Assembly: GCA_965228905.1 (NCBI GenBank) | Contig: CBDDII010000003.1 | Location: 1,054,001-1,118,000 of the forward strand | Origin: CALKXV01 sp965228905 | GTDB taxonomy: Bacteria; Pseudomonadota; Alphaproteobacteria; Rhodobacterales; Rhodobacteraceae | DNA: 64,000 bases | Direction of reading: 5' to 3' | Made by a program: the position numbers and the translations under genes | In this document: positions 1 through 8,158 of the stretch, piece by piece | Position numbering within the stretch: the stretch's first letter is position 1 | Layout of the letters: each line of letters opens with the position of its first letter | The notes under the pieces: generated by a model | What the model was told of the DNA's origin: nothing | Database searches by the model: none | What the model saw: only the letters and a program-made list of their open reading frames with translations

Positions 1-1085
1 AAAACCGTGCCCAAGAGAAACAGGACCGCGCCCTTGAGGGCGATCAGGCCGACCGTCAGGGCGAGGGTGATGGCAAGACTGTCCCACAGAAGGGCAAAGT
101 TGATGCCGGCCCCCACGGTCATGAAAAAGACGCCCAGAAGGAGGCCGCGAAACGGGTCGATGTCGCTTTCCAATTCGTGGCGGTATTCGCTGTTGGCCAG
201 CACCACGCCCGCGATGAAGGTGCCAAGGGCGGGCGACAGCCCGACCAGCGACATCAAAAGGGCGATGCCGACCACCATCGAAAGGGCGGTGGCGACGAAT
301 AACTCGCGCAGGCCCGCGATGGCGATGAATCGGAAGGCCGGACGGGTCAGGAAGTTTCCACCCAGAATGACAAAGGCGATGGCCGCGCCCGTGATCAGGG
401 TGGTTTGCCATGCGTTCATGCCTTCAACGAGGCTCAGGCTTTCGCCGTGGGAGTCGTCGCCGTGCGCGTCCTCTGCGGCATGTTCGGCGCCGGTTTCAGT
501 GGTGGCGTGGGTGTCCATCTGGATGATCTCCGCCCCCACATTGGGCGGCATTCCCCGATCATCGACCGCGCCCGGCAAGGCAAGGAGCGGTATGAGAGCA
601 AGGATCGGGATGACGGCGATGTCCTGGGTCAGAAGGATGGAAAAGCCGGATTCGCCGCCGGGGCTTTTCATCAGTCCCTTTTCGTTCAGCGTTTGCAGGA
701 CGATGGCCGTTGACGACAGCGCCAGCACCAACCCGATGGCAAGCGAAATGTTCCAGGTCTGCCCGAAGGCCATCGCCACGCCCATCACGGCCAATGTGGT
801 CAGCGCGATCTGCCCGCCACCGAGGCCCAGCAACTGGTGCCGCATTCCCCAGAGGTGCTTGGGTTCCAGTTCCAGCCCGACGAGGAACAGCATCATGACC
901 ACCCCGAACTCGGCAAAATGCTGGATCGAAACCACGTCGACCCCGAGAAGCGCAAGAATCGGGCTGATGAGAATGCCCGCGATCAGGTAACCAAGGACCG
1001 AGCCAAGCCCGAGCCGTGAGGCGATCGGCACGGAAATCACTCCGGCGATCAGGAAAATGAAGGCGAGCATCAGGAAGCTGGTCAT
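1..1085 (-). CDS. Kef-type cation:proton antiporter (partial, N-terminal part)
   Basis: The N-terminal 361 residues of a CPA2/KefB-KefC family monovalent cation:proton antiporter. The gene runs off the left edge, so its C-terminal part (often RCK/TrkA-N domains) is not visible. The protein starts MTSFLMLAFIFL and is a run of hydrophobic helices with the family's typical stretches, such as GYLIAGILI, VVMMLFLVGLELEP and LSSTAIVLQTL; a later segment reads SPALGTFIAGVVLANSEYRHE. About residue 190-220 there is a His/Asp/Glu-rich loop (THATTETGAEHAAEDAHGDD) between membrane segments, longer and more acidic than usual. Such proteins exchange K+ or Na+ for H+ across the inner membrane. The substrate cannot be told here. 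Confidence 0.9.
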   Translation of the reverse strand, partial: MTSFLMLAFIFLIAGVISVPIASRLGLGSVLGYLIAGILISPILALLGVDVVSIQHFAEFGVVMMLFLVGLELEPKHLWGMRHQLLGLGGGQIALTTLAVMGVAMAFGQTWNISLAIGLVLALSSTAIVLQTLNEKGLMKSPGGESGFSILLTQDIAVIPILALIPLLALPGAVDDRGMPPNVGAEIIQMDTHATTETGAEHAAEDAHGDDSHGESLSLVEGMNAWQTTLITGAAIAFVILGGNFLTRPAFRFIAIAGLRELFVATALSMVVGIALLMSLVGLSPALGTFIAGVVLANSEYRHELESDIDPFRGLLLGVFFMTVGAGINFALLWDSLAITLALTVGLIALKGAVLFLLGTV

Positions 1086-1191
1086 GCCCCTAGGTTAGAG
1101 CGACTGGAGGGTTTGCAAAAGGGGCAAAGCGCGATTGACCGGCCATTGCCTGTCGGTGCAAGACGGGGCTTGAAGGAGTATCTTTCGGCCC

Positions 1192-1929
1192 ATGTTTCAC
1201 ACGCCCGATCCCCCGGCCCCTCTTGGCCTAGACCTTGCCGAATTGTCGGGCGGCGGGTCTTGCCCAAGCCAGTTCTATGGTCTGACCCATGACGGCAAGG
1301 ACGTTTACGTGCGGTATCGCGGAGGCTGGCTGACCATGGAGGTGGCCAAAGAGTCGGGTGGCGAGGCTTACGGCGGCGACATGAGGCTTGAGGTCGGGAT
1401 TGGCCCCTATCTTGACGGCTACATCACCTGCACCCGGTTTTGCGAACAGTTCGGAGTGACCGTGAATGGCGCTGTTCCGGCAGAACGGGACAAGGCGGCC
1501 GATTGGCAGACGGATTTTTCAGGACGCACGACCTATTGGGACGTAAATTATACAAATCTGTCGTTGGCCGATTCTCACCGGGCCGTTGCTCTGGCGTGTG
1601 AGGCCTTCCCCGATGCCTTGCTGTGCGAACCGATCTTGGGCGACATGTTCCTGTGCGAGGGGCTGACGCGGGTTTCGCCCGAGACGATCACGCATTCCGA
1701 TGCGTGGTTGATTGTCGGGGCCGAAAGCGTTCAGGACGTCGATACCTCGCCTGGGCGTTACGTTTTGCCGAAAGCCGGGCAGCTTCAGATGGTCATTCGG
1801 TACAGTCGTTGGAAGTTTCCGAACACTCCGGGGGGTATGTCGATGTCGATGCCCTTTCCAACCGGTGATGCCGTGCGCGAAACCTTGGAAACGCTTCAGA
1901 AGAAACTTGCGGTGCTGAGTGTCGGGTAG
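1192..1929 (+). CDS. Conserved-looking hypothetical protein, 245 aa
   Basis: A 245-residue soluble protein of unrecognised family. There is no signal peptide and no membrane helix. Composition and codon use match the neighbouring real genes, and no better ORF competes in the interval. An AAGGAG lies 13 nt before the ATG, a rather long spacing. The text is rich in Gly, Tyr and Asp at the start (GGGSCPSQFYGLTHDGKDVYVRYRGG) and looks like a compact beta-rich fold. It is divergent from the antiporter gene and ends 116 bp before the start of the GAF-Fis regulator. No function can be assigned. Confidence 0.7.
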   Translation: MFHTPDPPAPLGLDLAELSGGGSCPSQFYGLTHDGKDVYVRYRGGWLTMEVAKESGGEAYGGDMRLEVGIGPYLDGYITCTRFCEQFGVTVNGAVPAERDKAADWQTDFSGRTTYWDVNYTNLSLADSHRAVALACEAFPDALLCEPILGDMFLCEGLTRVSPETITHSDAWLIVGAESVQDVDTSPGRYVLPKAGQLQMVIRYSRWKFPNTPGGMSMSMPFPTGDAVRETLETLQKKLAVLSVG

Positions 1930-2045
1930 ATTCCTTGTGGTGCGCGTGGGTGCGCAAGCCAGAAGGCCGGTTCGCGATCTGCTTGACTCGACAAGCATTG
2001 CCCCGGTTTACTTGGCACAGTCATGACCAAGGAAGGGAGGAGACC

Positions 2046-3008
2046 TTGGGTTCTGACCTGAATCATCGCGACCGGGTTCTTGAAACCATCGGTTCCGCAT
2101 CCGCTGCGGCCAAGTCGCGGCTTGCGGCGTCCTGGCGGCGTTCGTCCGTTCTGCACGGGCTTGATCCGGCGTCACGCGCGATCAACGAGGCCGAGGAAAG
2201 CGGTGTGATCCGGCAGCGGCGCGAGCGGCTGGGACGGTTCGTCGACCTTGCCCAGCCGAACCTGGATCGCCTGTTTTCGCTGGTGGGAAAGTCCGGCTGT
2301 GGCGTCGTCATGACGGATACGGACGGTGTCGTTCTGGATCATCGCTATGCCCCGAGCGATGTGTCTTCCTTTGAAAGCTGGGGGCTGCGATTGGGCAGCG
2401 ACTGGAGCGAGCGAGCACAGGGCACCAACGGTATCGGCACCTGCCTGGTCGAGGGCTGCGCGGTTACGATCCATCGTGACGAACATTACATGGCACGCAA
2501 CATCGCCATGAGTTGCATTGACGCCCCGATCTTTGGGGCCAGCGGCGAATTGATCGCGGCACTGGATGTGTCCTCGGCCCGTGCCGATCATACCGAGGCG
2601 ATCAACGATCTGATTGCGGCTATGGTTCTGGAAACCGCCCGTAAGATCGAGGTCGAGAATTTCCGCGCCGCCCATGCCAAGGCCCGGATCATCTTTGGCG
2701 AGGCGAACAGGGATGGCACTGAAGGCGCGGTCCTGTTGGCCGTTGACGCGGACGACATCATCATTGGTGCGACGCGCGAGGCGCGAAAGGCCTTCGGGCT
2801 TGCCATCAGCGGGGATTTCGACCCCTTTCCTGCGTCCGACATCCTGGGGCGGGACGGTGATCACCGGGGATTCGAAAAGGCCGAGCGGGCTGCGGTGGTG
2901 CGTGCCCTGACGCGCGAAAAAGGCAATGTTTCACGGGCGGCGCAGGCCTTGGGCATCTCGCGGGCCACGCTTTACCGCCACATGAAGCGGCTTGGGTTGG
3001 AAAAATAG
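2046..3008 (+). CDS. GAF-Fis transcriptional regulator, AcoR-like without AAA+ domain
   Basis: A 320-residue DNA-binding regulator. An N-terminal GAF-type sensor region spans about residues 65-195 (GCGVVMTDTDGVVLDHR; SERAQGTNGIGTCL, the region that resembles AcoR-type activators). A C-terminal Fis-type helix-turn-helix occupies about the last 45 residues (GNVSRAAQALGISRATLYRHMKRLGL). The sigma-54 AAA+ domain (GAFTGA, Walker A) that sits between them in AcoR is absent, so it cannot drive sigma-54 promoters in the usual way. The TTG start at 2046 is chosen because GGGAGG lies 5 nt upstream; an upstream in-frame extension to 1935 lacks a ribosome site. It sits directly upstream of the cox genes with a palindrome between, so it is the likely local regulator. 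Confidence 0.88.
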   Translation: MGSDLNHRDRVLETIGSASAAAKSRLAASWRRSSVLHGLDPASRAINEAEESGVIRQRRERLGRFVDLAQPNLDRLFSLVGKSGCGVVMTDTDGVVLDHRYAPSDVSSFESWGLRLGSDWSERAQGTNGIGTCLVEGCAVTIHRDEHYMARNIAMSCIDAPIFGASGELIAALDVSSARADHTEAINDLIAAMVLETARKIEVENFRAAHAKARIIFGEANRDGTEGAVLLAVDADDIIIGATREARKAFGLAISGDFDPFPASDILGRDGDHRGFEKAERAAVVRALTREKGNVSRAAQALGISRATLYRHMKRLGLEK

Positions 3009-3015
3009 GTCAGAC

Positions 3016-3033
3016 TGTCTCATGGCTGAGACA
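3016..3033. promoter_or_regulatory. Perfect palindrome TGTCTCA-N4-TGAGACA, candidate operator
   Basis: A perfect 7-4-7 inverted repeat 8 bp after the regulator stop and 72 bp before the coxG start. It has the size and symmetry expected for a dimeric Fis-type HTH protein. That the upstream GAF-Fis protein binds it is inference. Confidence 0.55.
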
Positions 3034-3104
3034 CTGCCGGTTGAGAGGCTGGCGCGGTTTTGCAATCGCTGCGTATGCTTTCCTGACTTGCATGGGAGGA
3101 TCGC

Positions 3105-3629
3105 ATGAACCTGGCCGGTAGCCGTGATATAGCCTGTGACCGCGAAACGGTCTGGGCCGCCTTGCTGGACCGCGACGTGCTGAAGCAGTGCGTTCCGGGG
3201 TGCACCGAGATGTCGGGTTCGCCCGACGAAGGATTTGAAGCCACCGTCGTTCAGAAAGTCGGACCGGTTAAGGCGACCTTCAAGGGGCAAGTGACTTTTT
3301 CCGACATCGTGGAACTGGAAAGCCTGACGCTGAGTGGCGAGGGCAAGGGCGGCGCTGCCGGTTTTGCCAAGGGCGGTGCCAAGGTGCGTCTGAGCGACCT
3401 TGACGATGGCGGCACGCGGCTTGAGTATGATGTCGAGGCAAACGTGGGCGGCAAGCTGGCACAACTGGGTAGCCGCCTGATCGACAGCTTTGCCCGCAAG
3501 ATGGCAGACCAGTTTTTCGAGACTTTCCAGGGGGTGATCGAGCCCCAATCAGACGACGCCGAAACCGCTTCTGCGGATGACGGCAAAAAAGACAGCAAGT
3601 CATGGCTGGGTCGGATCGTATCCGGCTGA
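3105..3629 (+). CDS. coxG: CoxG-family SRPBCC protein
   Basis: A 174-residue protein of the CO-dehydrogenase subunit G (CoxG) family, SRPBCC/START-like fold. The start (NLAGSRDIACDRETVWAALLD) and the PGCTEMSG, KATFKGQVTFSDI and GTRLEYDVEANVGGKLAQLGSRLID stretches are typical. The last 35 residues are a charged tail ending in WLGRIVSG. In carboxydotrophs CoxG helps recruit the dehydrogenase to the inner membrane face and has been linked to quinone delivery; here this role is by analogy. A GGGAGG precedes the ATG. It is first in a tight four-gene unit, 27 bp before coxS. Confidence 0.9.
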   Translation: MNLAGSRDIACDRETVWAALLDRDVLKQCVPGCTEMSGSPDEGFEATVVQKVGPVKATFKGQVTFSDIVELESLTLSGEGKGGAAGFAKGGAKVRLSDLDDGGTRLEYDVEANVGGKLAQLGSRLIDSFARKMADQFFETFQGVIEPQSDDAETASADDGKKDSKSWLGRIVSG

Positions 3630-3656
3630 CCAAGATAGACTCCAGGGAGGACGCAC

Positions 3657-4127
3657 ATGACATCCATTTCAATGACGGTGAACGGCAAGGCTGTGACGGC
3701 CGACGTCGAGGACCGAACGCTTCTGGTCGATTACATTCGCGAACACTTGCGACTGACCGGCACCCATGTCGGTTGTGACACCTCGCAATGCGGGGCCTGT
3801 GTCGTGCATGTGAACGGCAAGGCGATGAAGTCCTGCACCATGCTGGCGGCTGCCGCCGAAGGCGCCGAGGTGACCACGATCGAAGGTGTCGCGAACGGCG
3901 ACCTGCACCCGATGCAGAAGGCGTTCAACGACAATCACGGGCTTCAGTGCGGGTTCTGCACGCCGGGGATGATCATGTCGGGGATCGATATGGTGAACCG
4001 CTACAAGGCCGATGGCAAGAAGCTGGACGAAACCGCGATCCGGCACGAGCTGGAAGGCAATATCTGCCGCTGCACCGGTTACCACAACATCGTGAAATCC
4101 ATCGCCCAGGCTGCGGGCGAGATGTAA
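3657..4127 (+). CDS. coxS: Molybdenum hydroxylase small [2Fe-2S] subunit (CoxS-like)
   Basis: A 156-residue iron-sulfur subunit of a xanthine-oxidase-family enzyme. The N-terminal plant-ferredoxin cluster site reads [14 protein letters not shown] followed by KSC; the C-terminal cluster site reads QCGFCTPGM and [10 protein letters not shown]. All eight cluster cysteines are present, so both [2Fe-2S] centres should form. It carries electrons from the Mo site in CoxL to FAD in CoxM. Position between coxG and coxL in S-L-M order matches form II operons. Confidence 0.95.
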   Translation: MTSISMTVNGKAVTADVEDRTLLVDYIREHLRLTGTHVGCDTSQCGACVVHVNGKAMKSCTMLAAAAEGAEVTTIEGVANGDLHPMQKAFNDNHGLQCGFCTPGMIMSGIDMVNRYKADGKKLDETAIRHELEGNICRCTGYHNIVKSIAQAAGEM

Positions 4128-4152
4128 TCGAAAGACCAGGGAGGAGACACCC

Positions 4153-6513
4153 ATGAGTGAAGGAATTGGAGCCCCGGTCAAGCGCAAGGAAGACAAGCGC
4201 TTCATCACCGGCAAGGGAAAGTACACCGACGATATCCGTATGGAAAACCAGGCCTATGCGGCCTTTGTGCGTTCGCCGCACGCCCATGCGAAGGTCGCCG
4301 GGATCGATGCTTCGGCGGCCGAAGGTATGGACGGCGTGATCGCCGTGCTGAACGGCAAGGAACTTACGGGCGACGGTATCGGCAACATCATCTGCGGCTG
4401 GGCCATCACCTCGAAAGACGGCAGCCCGATGAACATGGGTGCCTGGTCGGCTTTGGCGACGGATACGGTGCGCTATGTGGGCGACGCGGTTGCGGTGGTG
4501 ATCGCCGAGACCAAGGCCCAGGCGCAGGCTGCCGCGCTGGAAGTGGATGTCACCTACGAAGAACTGCCGGTTGCCGCGCATATGGAGGCTGCCCTGGCCG
4601 ATGGCGCGCCACAAATCCATGAAAACGCGCCCGGTAACGTGATCTATGACTGGGAAATCGGCGAAAAGGCCGACACTGAAAGTGCCATCGCCGGTGCCGC
4701 CCATGTCACCGAGATGGACATCACCAACAACCGTCTGTCTCCGAACCCGATGGAAACCCGCGCGGCCATCGCCACCTTCGACGAGGCCGAGGATCATTAC
4801 ACGCTTTATACCACCAGCCAGAACCCGCACGTTGCGCGTCTGGTGTTGAGCGCCTTTTACGCGGTCGCGCCCGAGCACAAGTTGCGCGTCATCGCGCCGG
4901 ATGTGGGCGGCGGTTTCGGGTCGAAAATCTATATCTATCCCGAAGAGATCGTCTGTCTCTGGGCGTCGATGAAGACCAAGCGTTCGATCAAGTGGACGGG
5001 CGACCGGACCGAGGCCTTCCTGACCGATGCCCATGGGCGTGACCACATCACCAAGGCAAAGATGGGGTTTGACGCGAATGGCAACATCGTCGGGTTCCAG
5101 GTTTCGACCAAGGCGAACTTTGGCGCCTACATGTCGCTGTTTTCCTCGGCCGTGCCGACGTATCTTTACGCCACGCTTTTGTCGGGCACCTACAACATCC
5201 CGAACATCTATTGCGAGGTTCTGGCGGTCTACACCAACACGGTGCCCGTTGATGCCTATCGCGGGGCTGGTCGTCCGGAGGCGTCCTATCTCATCGAGCG
5301 GATGATGGAGACGGCAGCGCGCGAGATGGGCAAGGACCCAGCCGAGTTGCGTCGCCAGAACTTTGTGCGCGAGTTCCCGCACCAGACGCCGGTGATCATG
5401 AACTACGACTCGGGCGACTTTGAAGGCAATCTGAACCAGGCCATGGAAGCCGCCGATTGGGCCGGGTTTGCTGCAAGAAAAGCCGAAGCGGCCTCGCGCG
5501 GGAAGATGCGCGGGATCGGAATGTCGTGCTATATCGAGGCTTGCGGCATTGCACCTTCGGCGGCGGTCGGTTCGCTTGGGGCTGGCGTTGGCCTTTGGGA
5601 AAGTGCCGAGGTGCGGGTGAACCCCGTCGGTACGATCGAGGTGCTGACCGGTTCGCATTCGCACGGCCAGGGGCATGAGACGACCTTTGCCCAGGTTGTG
5701 GCGGAACGTTTCGGCGTGCCGCTGGATTCCATCCAGATCGTCCATGGCGACACCGACAAGGTGCAGTTCGGCATGGGCACCTATGGCTCGCGTTCCGGCC
5801 CGGTTGGTCTGAGTGCCATCGTCAAAGCCTGCGACAAGGTCGAGGTGAAGGTCAGGAAAATCGCCGCGCACCAGTTGGAGTGTTCCGAGGACGAGTTGGT
5901 GATCGAGGACAGCCAGGTGAAGGTGCCCGGCACCAACAAGGCACTTGGCTGGCACGAGATCGGACTTGCGGCCTATACCGCGCACAACCTGCCCGCCGAC
6001 ATGGAACCGGGGCTGAAGGAAGGGGCGTTTTACGACCCCGAGAACTTTACCTTCCCCATGGGCTGTTTCATCGCCGAGGTCGAAGTGGACCCGGAGACGG
6101 GCACGACCCAAATCGTGAAGTTCGTCGCCTCGGACGATTTCGGCGTCATCATCAACCCGATGATCGTCGAAGGCCAGGTGCATGGCGGGATCGCACAGGG
6201 TGTTGGCCAGGCGATGCTGGAAGAGGTCGTCTATGACGAGAACGGCCAGCAATTGTCGGGCAGCTACATGGACTATTGCATGCCGCGTGCCGATGATGTG
6301 CCGAGTTTCGTGGTCGAGCATCACAATACGAAGTGCACGACCAACCCGCTTGGTATCAAGGGCTGTGGCGAGGCGGGGGCGATCGGTTCGCCGCCTGCGA
6401 TCATCAACGCCATTACCGACGCTATCGGTGACAACAACCTCAGTATGCCGGCAACGCCGTCGAAGGTCTGGGCGCTGATCCAGTCTTCGGGCGCAAAAAT
6501 CGCAGCGGAATAA
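4153..6513 (+). CDS. coxL: Molybdenum hydroxylase large subunit, form II CODH-like (CoxL)
   Basis: A 786-residue molybdopterin-binding subunit. It shows the usual features of the family: GGGFGSK near residue 254, a Gly-rich Mo-cofactor region, GSHSHGQGHETTFAQV, and the C-terminal KGCGEAGAIGSPPAI with the catalytic Glu. The active-site loop at residues 368-374 is AYRGAGR. This is the form II signature; proven CO oxidisers of form I have AYXCSFR with the Cys that bridges Cu to Mo. The Cu-binding cysteine is therefore missing, and CO may not be the main substrate. GGGAGG precedes the ATG. It lies 25 bp after coxS and 11 bp before coxM. Confidence 0.95.
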   Translation: MSEGIGAPVKRKEDKRFITGKGKYTDDIRMENQAYAAFVRSPHAHAKVAGIDASAAEGMDGVIAVLNGKELTGDGIGNIICGWAITSKDGSPMNMGAWSALATDTVRYVGDAVAVVIAETKAQAQAAALEVDVTYEELPVAAHMEAALADGAPQIHENAPGNVIYDWEIGEKADTESAIAGAAHVTEMDITNNRLSPNPMETRAAIATFDEAEDHYTLYTTSQNPHVARLVLSAFYAVAPEHKLRVIAPDVGGGFGSKIYIYPEEIVCLWASMKTKRSIKWTGDRTEAFLTDAHGRDHITKAKMGFDANGNIVGFQVSTKANFGAYMSLFSSAVPTYLYATLLSGTYNIPNIYCEVLAVYTNTVPVDAYRGAGRPEASYLIERMMETAAREMGKDPAELRRQNFVREFPHQTPVIMNYDSGDFEGNLNQAMEAADWAGFAARKAEAASRGKMRGIGMSCYIEACGIAPSAAVGSLGAGVGLWESAEVRVNPVGTIEVLTGSHSHGQGHETTFAQVVAERFGVPLDSIQIVHGDTDKVQFGMGTYGSRSGPVGLSAIVKACDKVEVKVRKIAAHQLECSEDELVIEDSQVKVPGTNKALGWHEIGLAAYTAHNLPADMEPGLKEGAFYDPENFTFPMGCFIAEVEVDPETGTTQIVKFVASDDFGVIINPMIVEGQVHGGIAQGVGQAMLEEVVYDENGQQLSGSYMDYCMPRADDVPSFVVEHHNTKCTTNPLGIKGCGEAGAIGSPPAIINAITDAIGDNNLSMPATPSKVWALIQSSGAKIAAE

Positions 6514-6524
6514 GGAGAGAAACC

Positions 6525-7322
6525 ATGCATTCCACGACTTATCACAAGGCGGGTTCCGCTGCCGATGCTGCCGCTGCCCTTGCGGGGGCAGAGGACGGGC
6601 AACTTCTGGCCGGTGGTCAGACCCTGATCCCGACGATGAAGGCGCGGCTTGCCGCCCCGTCCGATCTTGTCGACATTTCGGGCGCATCCGACCTGAAAGG
6701 CATTACGGTGTCGGGCAATTCGGTGACGATCGGTGCGGCGACGACCCATGCCGAGGTTGCGGGCAGCGCGGAAATCCGCGCGGTCTGCCCGTCGATCTGC
6801 GACCTTGCCTCGAACATCGGCGATCCGGCGGTGCGCCATCGCGGGACCATCGGCGGTTCGGTCGCCAACAACGATCCGGCGGCGGACTACCCGGCGGCGA
6901 TGCTGGCGCTTGGCGCGACGATCAAGACCGACAAGCGCGAGATCGCGGCGGATGATTTCTTTACCGGCATGTTCGACACGGCGCTGGACGAAGGCGAGAT
7001 CATCACCAGCATCAGCTTCACGGCACCTTCCAAAGGTGCCTACGCCAAGTTTCCAAACCCCGCGTCGCGCTATGCAATGTGCGGTGTCTTCGTCGCCTCG
7101 GGCGCTGGCGGTGTCCGGGTTGCGGTGACGGGCGCGGGAAATGACGGCGTGTTCCGGTCGGGCGAGATGGAGGCCGCACTTGGCTCCAACTTCTCGCCCG
7201 ATGCGCTGGACGGCATATCGGTGGACGCCGGTGACATGCTGTCGGACCTGCACGGCGACGGTGCCTATCGCGCGAACCTCGTCAAGGTCATGGCGAAACG
7301 TGCCGTTGCGGCCTGTTCGTGA
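6525..7322 (+). CDS. coxM: Molybdenum hydroxylase FAD-binding subunit (CoxM-like)
   Basis: A 265-residue FAD-binding subunit of the CO-dehydrogenase/xanthine-oxidase family. The pyrophosphate-binding motif reads LLAGGQTLIPTMKARL (residues about 26-41), and the second FAD motif reads GDPAVRHRGTIGGSVANND (about 100-118). It passes electrons from the FeS subunit towards the respiratory chain. The 3-prime position in a G-S-L-M cluster is typical for form II enzymes; form I clusters start with M. No maturation genes (coxD, coxE, coxF) follow in the window, which also argues against a complete form I CO system here. Confidence 0.94.
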   Translation: MHSTTYHKAGSAADAAAALAGAEDGQLLAGGQTLIPTMKARLAAPSDLVDISGASDLKGITVSGNSVTIGAATTHAEVAGSAEIRAVCPSICDLASNIGDPAVRHRGTIGGSVANNDPAADYPAAMLALGATIKTDKREIAADDFFTGMFDTALDEGEIITSISFTAPSKGAYAKFPNPASRYAMCGVFVASGAGGVRVAVTGAGNDGVFRSGEMEAALGSNFSPDALDGISVDAGDMLSDLHGDGAYRANLVKVMAKRAVAACS

Positions 7323-7343
7323 GCAGAAGACCAGAGGTTTAGA

Positions 7344-7580
7344 ATGGAGAACAAAGGCGCGGGTTCGGATTGGAAGGCCAATATCGACAAGGCGCCGGCG
7401 TTTGTCAGGTTCTCGCTTCTGGGTGTCAACAGCCGTGGGGCGGCGATGGGTTTCGTCGTCGCCTCCGTGCTGGCGGCCATCGGATGTTTGATCTGGGGTG
7501 AGGCCTGGATTGCAGTGCTGTTCGCTCTCGCGGCGGTTGCCTACTACTATTCGATGAACTGGGTCGACAAGAACGGTTGA
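7344..7580 (+). CDS. Small two-helix membrane protein
   Basis: A 78-residue protein with a polar N-terminus and two hydrophobic segments (GAAMGFVVASVLAAIGCLIWG and IAVLFALAAVAYYYSMNWV), so probably two inner-membrane helices with both ends in the cytoplasm. It starts 21 bp after coxM with an AGAGG upstream, so it is probably cotranscribed with the cox genes. It might help hold the complex at the membrane, but this is a guess from position only. Confidence 0.7.
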   Translation: MENKGAGSDWKANIDKAPAFVRFSLLGVNSRGAAMGFVVASVLAAIGCLIWGEAWIAVLFALAAVAYYYSMNWVDKNG

Positions 7581-7613
7581 TCGGGCGCACCGACCCGCCG
7601 TTTGGACGTTGGG

Positions 7614-8090
7614 CTAGATGGCCGAGGTTCGTGCTGCGGGCCGCTTCAGGGGCAGGTCTCCAAAAACCGCCTCTTCCCCGTATTGGTCGTTGTACGACCA
7701 GCTTGCGGCAAGGAATTGATACACCCTTTGCCATTCGTCTTGGTCGGTTTCCACAAGCCGCGTGCGCCATGTGCCATCGGCACGCAAAGGGAACCGGAGA
7801 TTGGCGGAATGCGGCGGTGGCGCACCTTTTGAACGCGCGATCCTGGCTTCCTGCCGCTGGAAATGGTCAAGTTCGGCCTCCAGCGCCACAGCGTCCTTGC
7901 GGCGCCGTCCGGGAAAGACAACCTCGACCCGCGCACCGTCGAGATCGGCGATGAACAACAGATCCCCGCGCGAGGTTTCCTTGCGTAGGGGCGTCAGCGA
8001 AAGTTGCACCGTAACCACGGCGTTCTTGAAAATGCCCCAGTCTTCCGTCAGAGGCGAGACGTCTTCCGGCGGTGAGCGGCGATCTGACAT
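7614..8090 (-). CDS. Hypothetical soluble protein, 158 aa
   Basis: A 158-residue hydrophilic protein with no recognised family, signal or membrane helix. The middle is charged (PGRRRKDAVALEAELDHFQRQEARIARS), and the C-terminal part is aromatic (EWQRVYQFLAASWSYNDQYGEEAVFGDLP). It is convergent with the membrane protein gene to its left, with 33 bp between the stops, and follows mcl1 on the same strand by 68 bp. It could be cotranscribed with mcl1. Function unknown. Confidence 0.65.
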   Translation of the reverse strand: MSDRRSPPEDVSPLTEDWGIFKNAVVTVQLSLTPLRKETSRGDLLFIADLDGARVEVVFPGRRRKDAVALEAELDHFQRQEARIARSKGAPPPHSANLRFPLRADGTWRTRLVETDQDEWQRVYQFLAASWSYNDQYGEEAVFGDLPLKRPAARTSAI

Positions 8091-8158
8091 CGCGAAATAC
8101 CCCTGTTCCTGAGGAACCCGGATAGCGCCAAGTCACTAACGAAAGTTCAATATCCGGC

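Noticed and set aside
7..990. Long plus-strand ORF of 327 codons at the left edge
   Set aside because: It is Arg/Pro/Ser-rich and antisense to the clear Kef-type antiporter on the minus strand.
3041..3064. Sigma-54-like promoter TGGCGCGGTTTTGCA before coxG
   Set aside because: The spacing between GG and GC is 9 instead of 10, and the neighbouring regulator has no AAA+ domain to activate sigma-54.
3973..6687. 904-codon minus-strand ORF opposite coxL
   Set aside because: His/Arg-rich shadow text of the coxS-coxL region. The plus strand encodes complete CoxL with all motifs.
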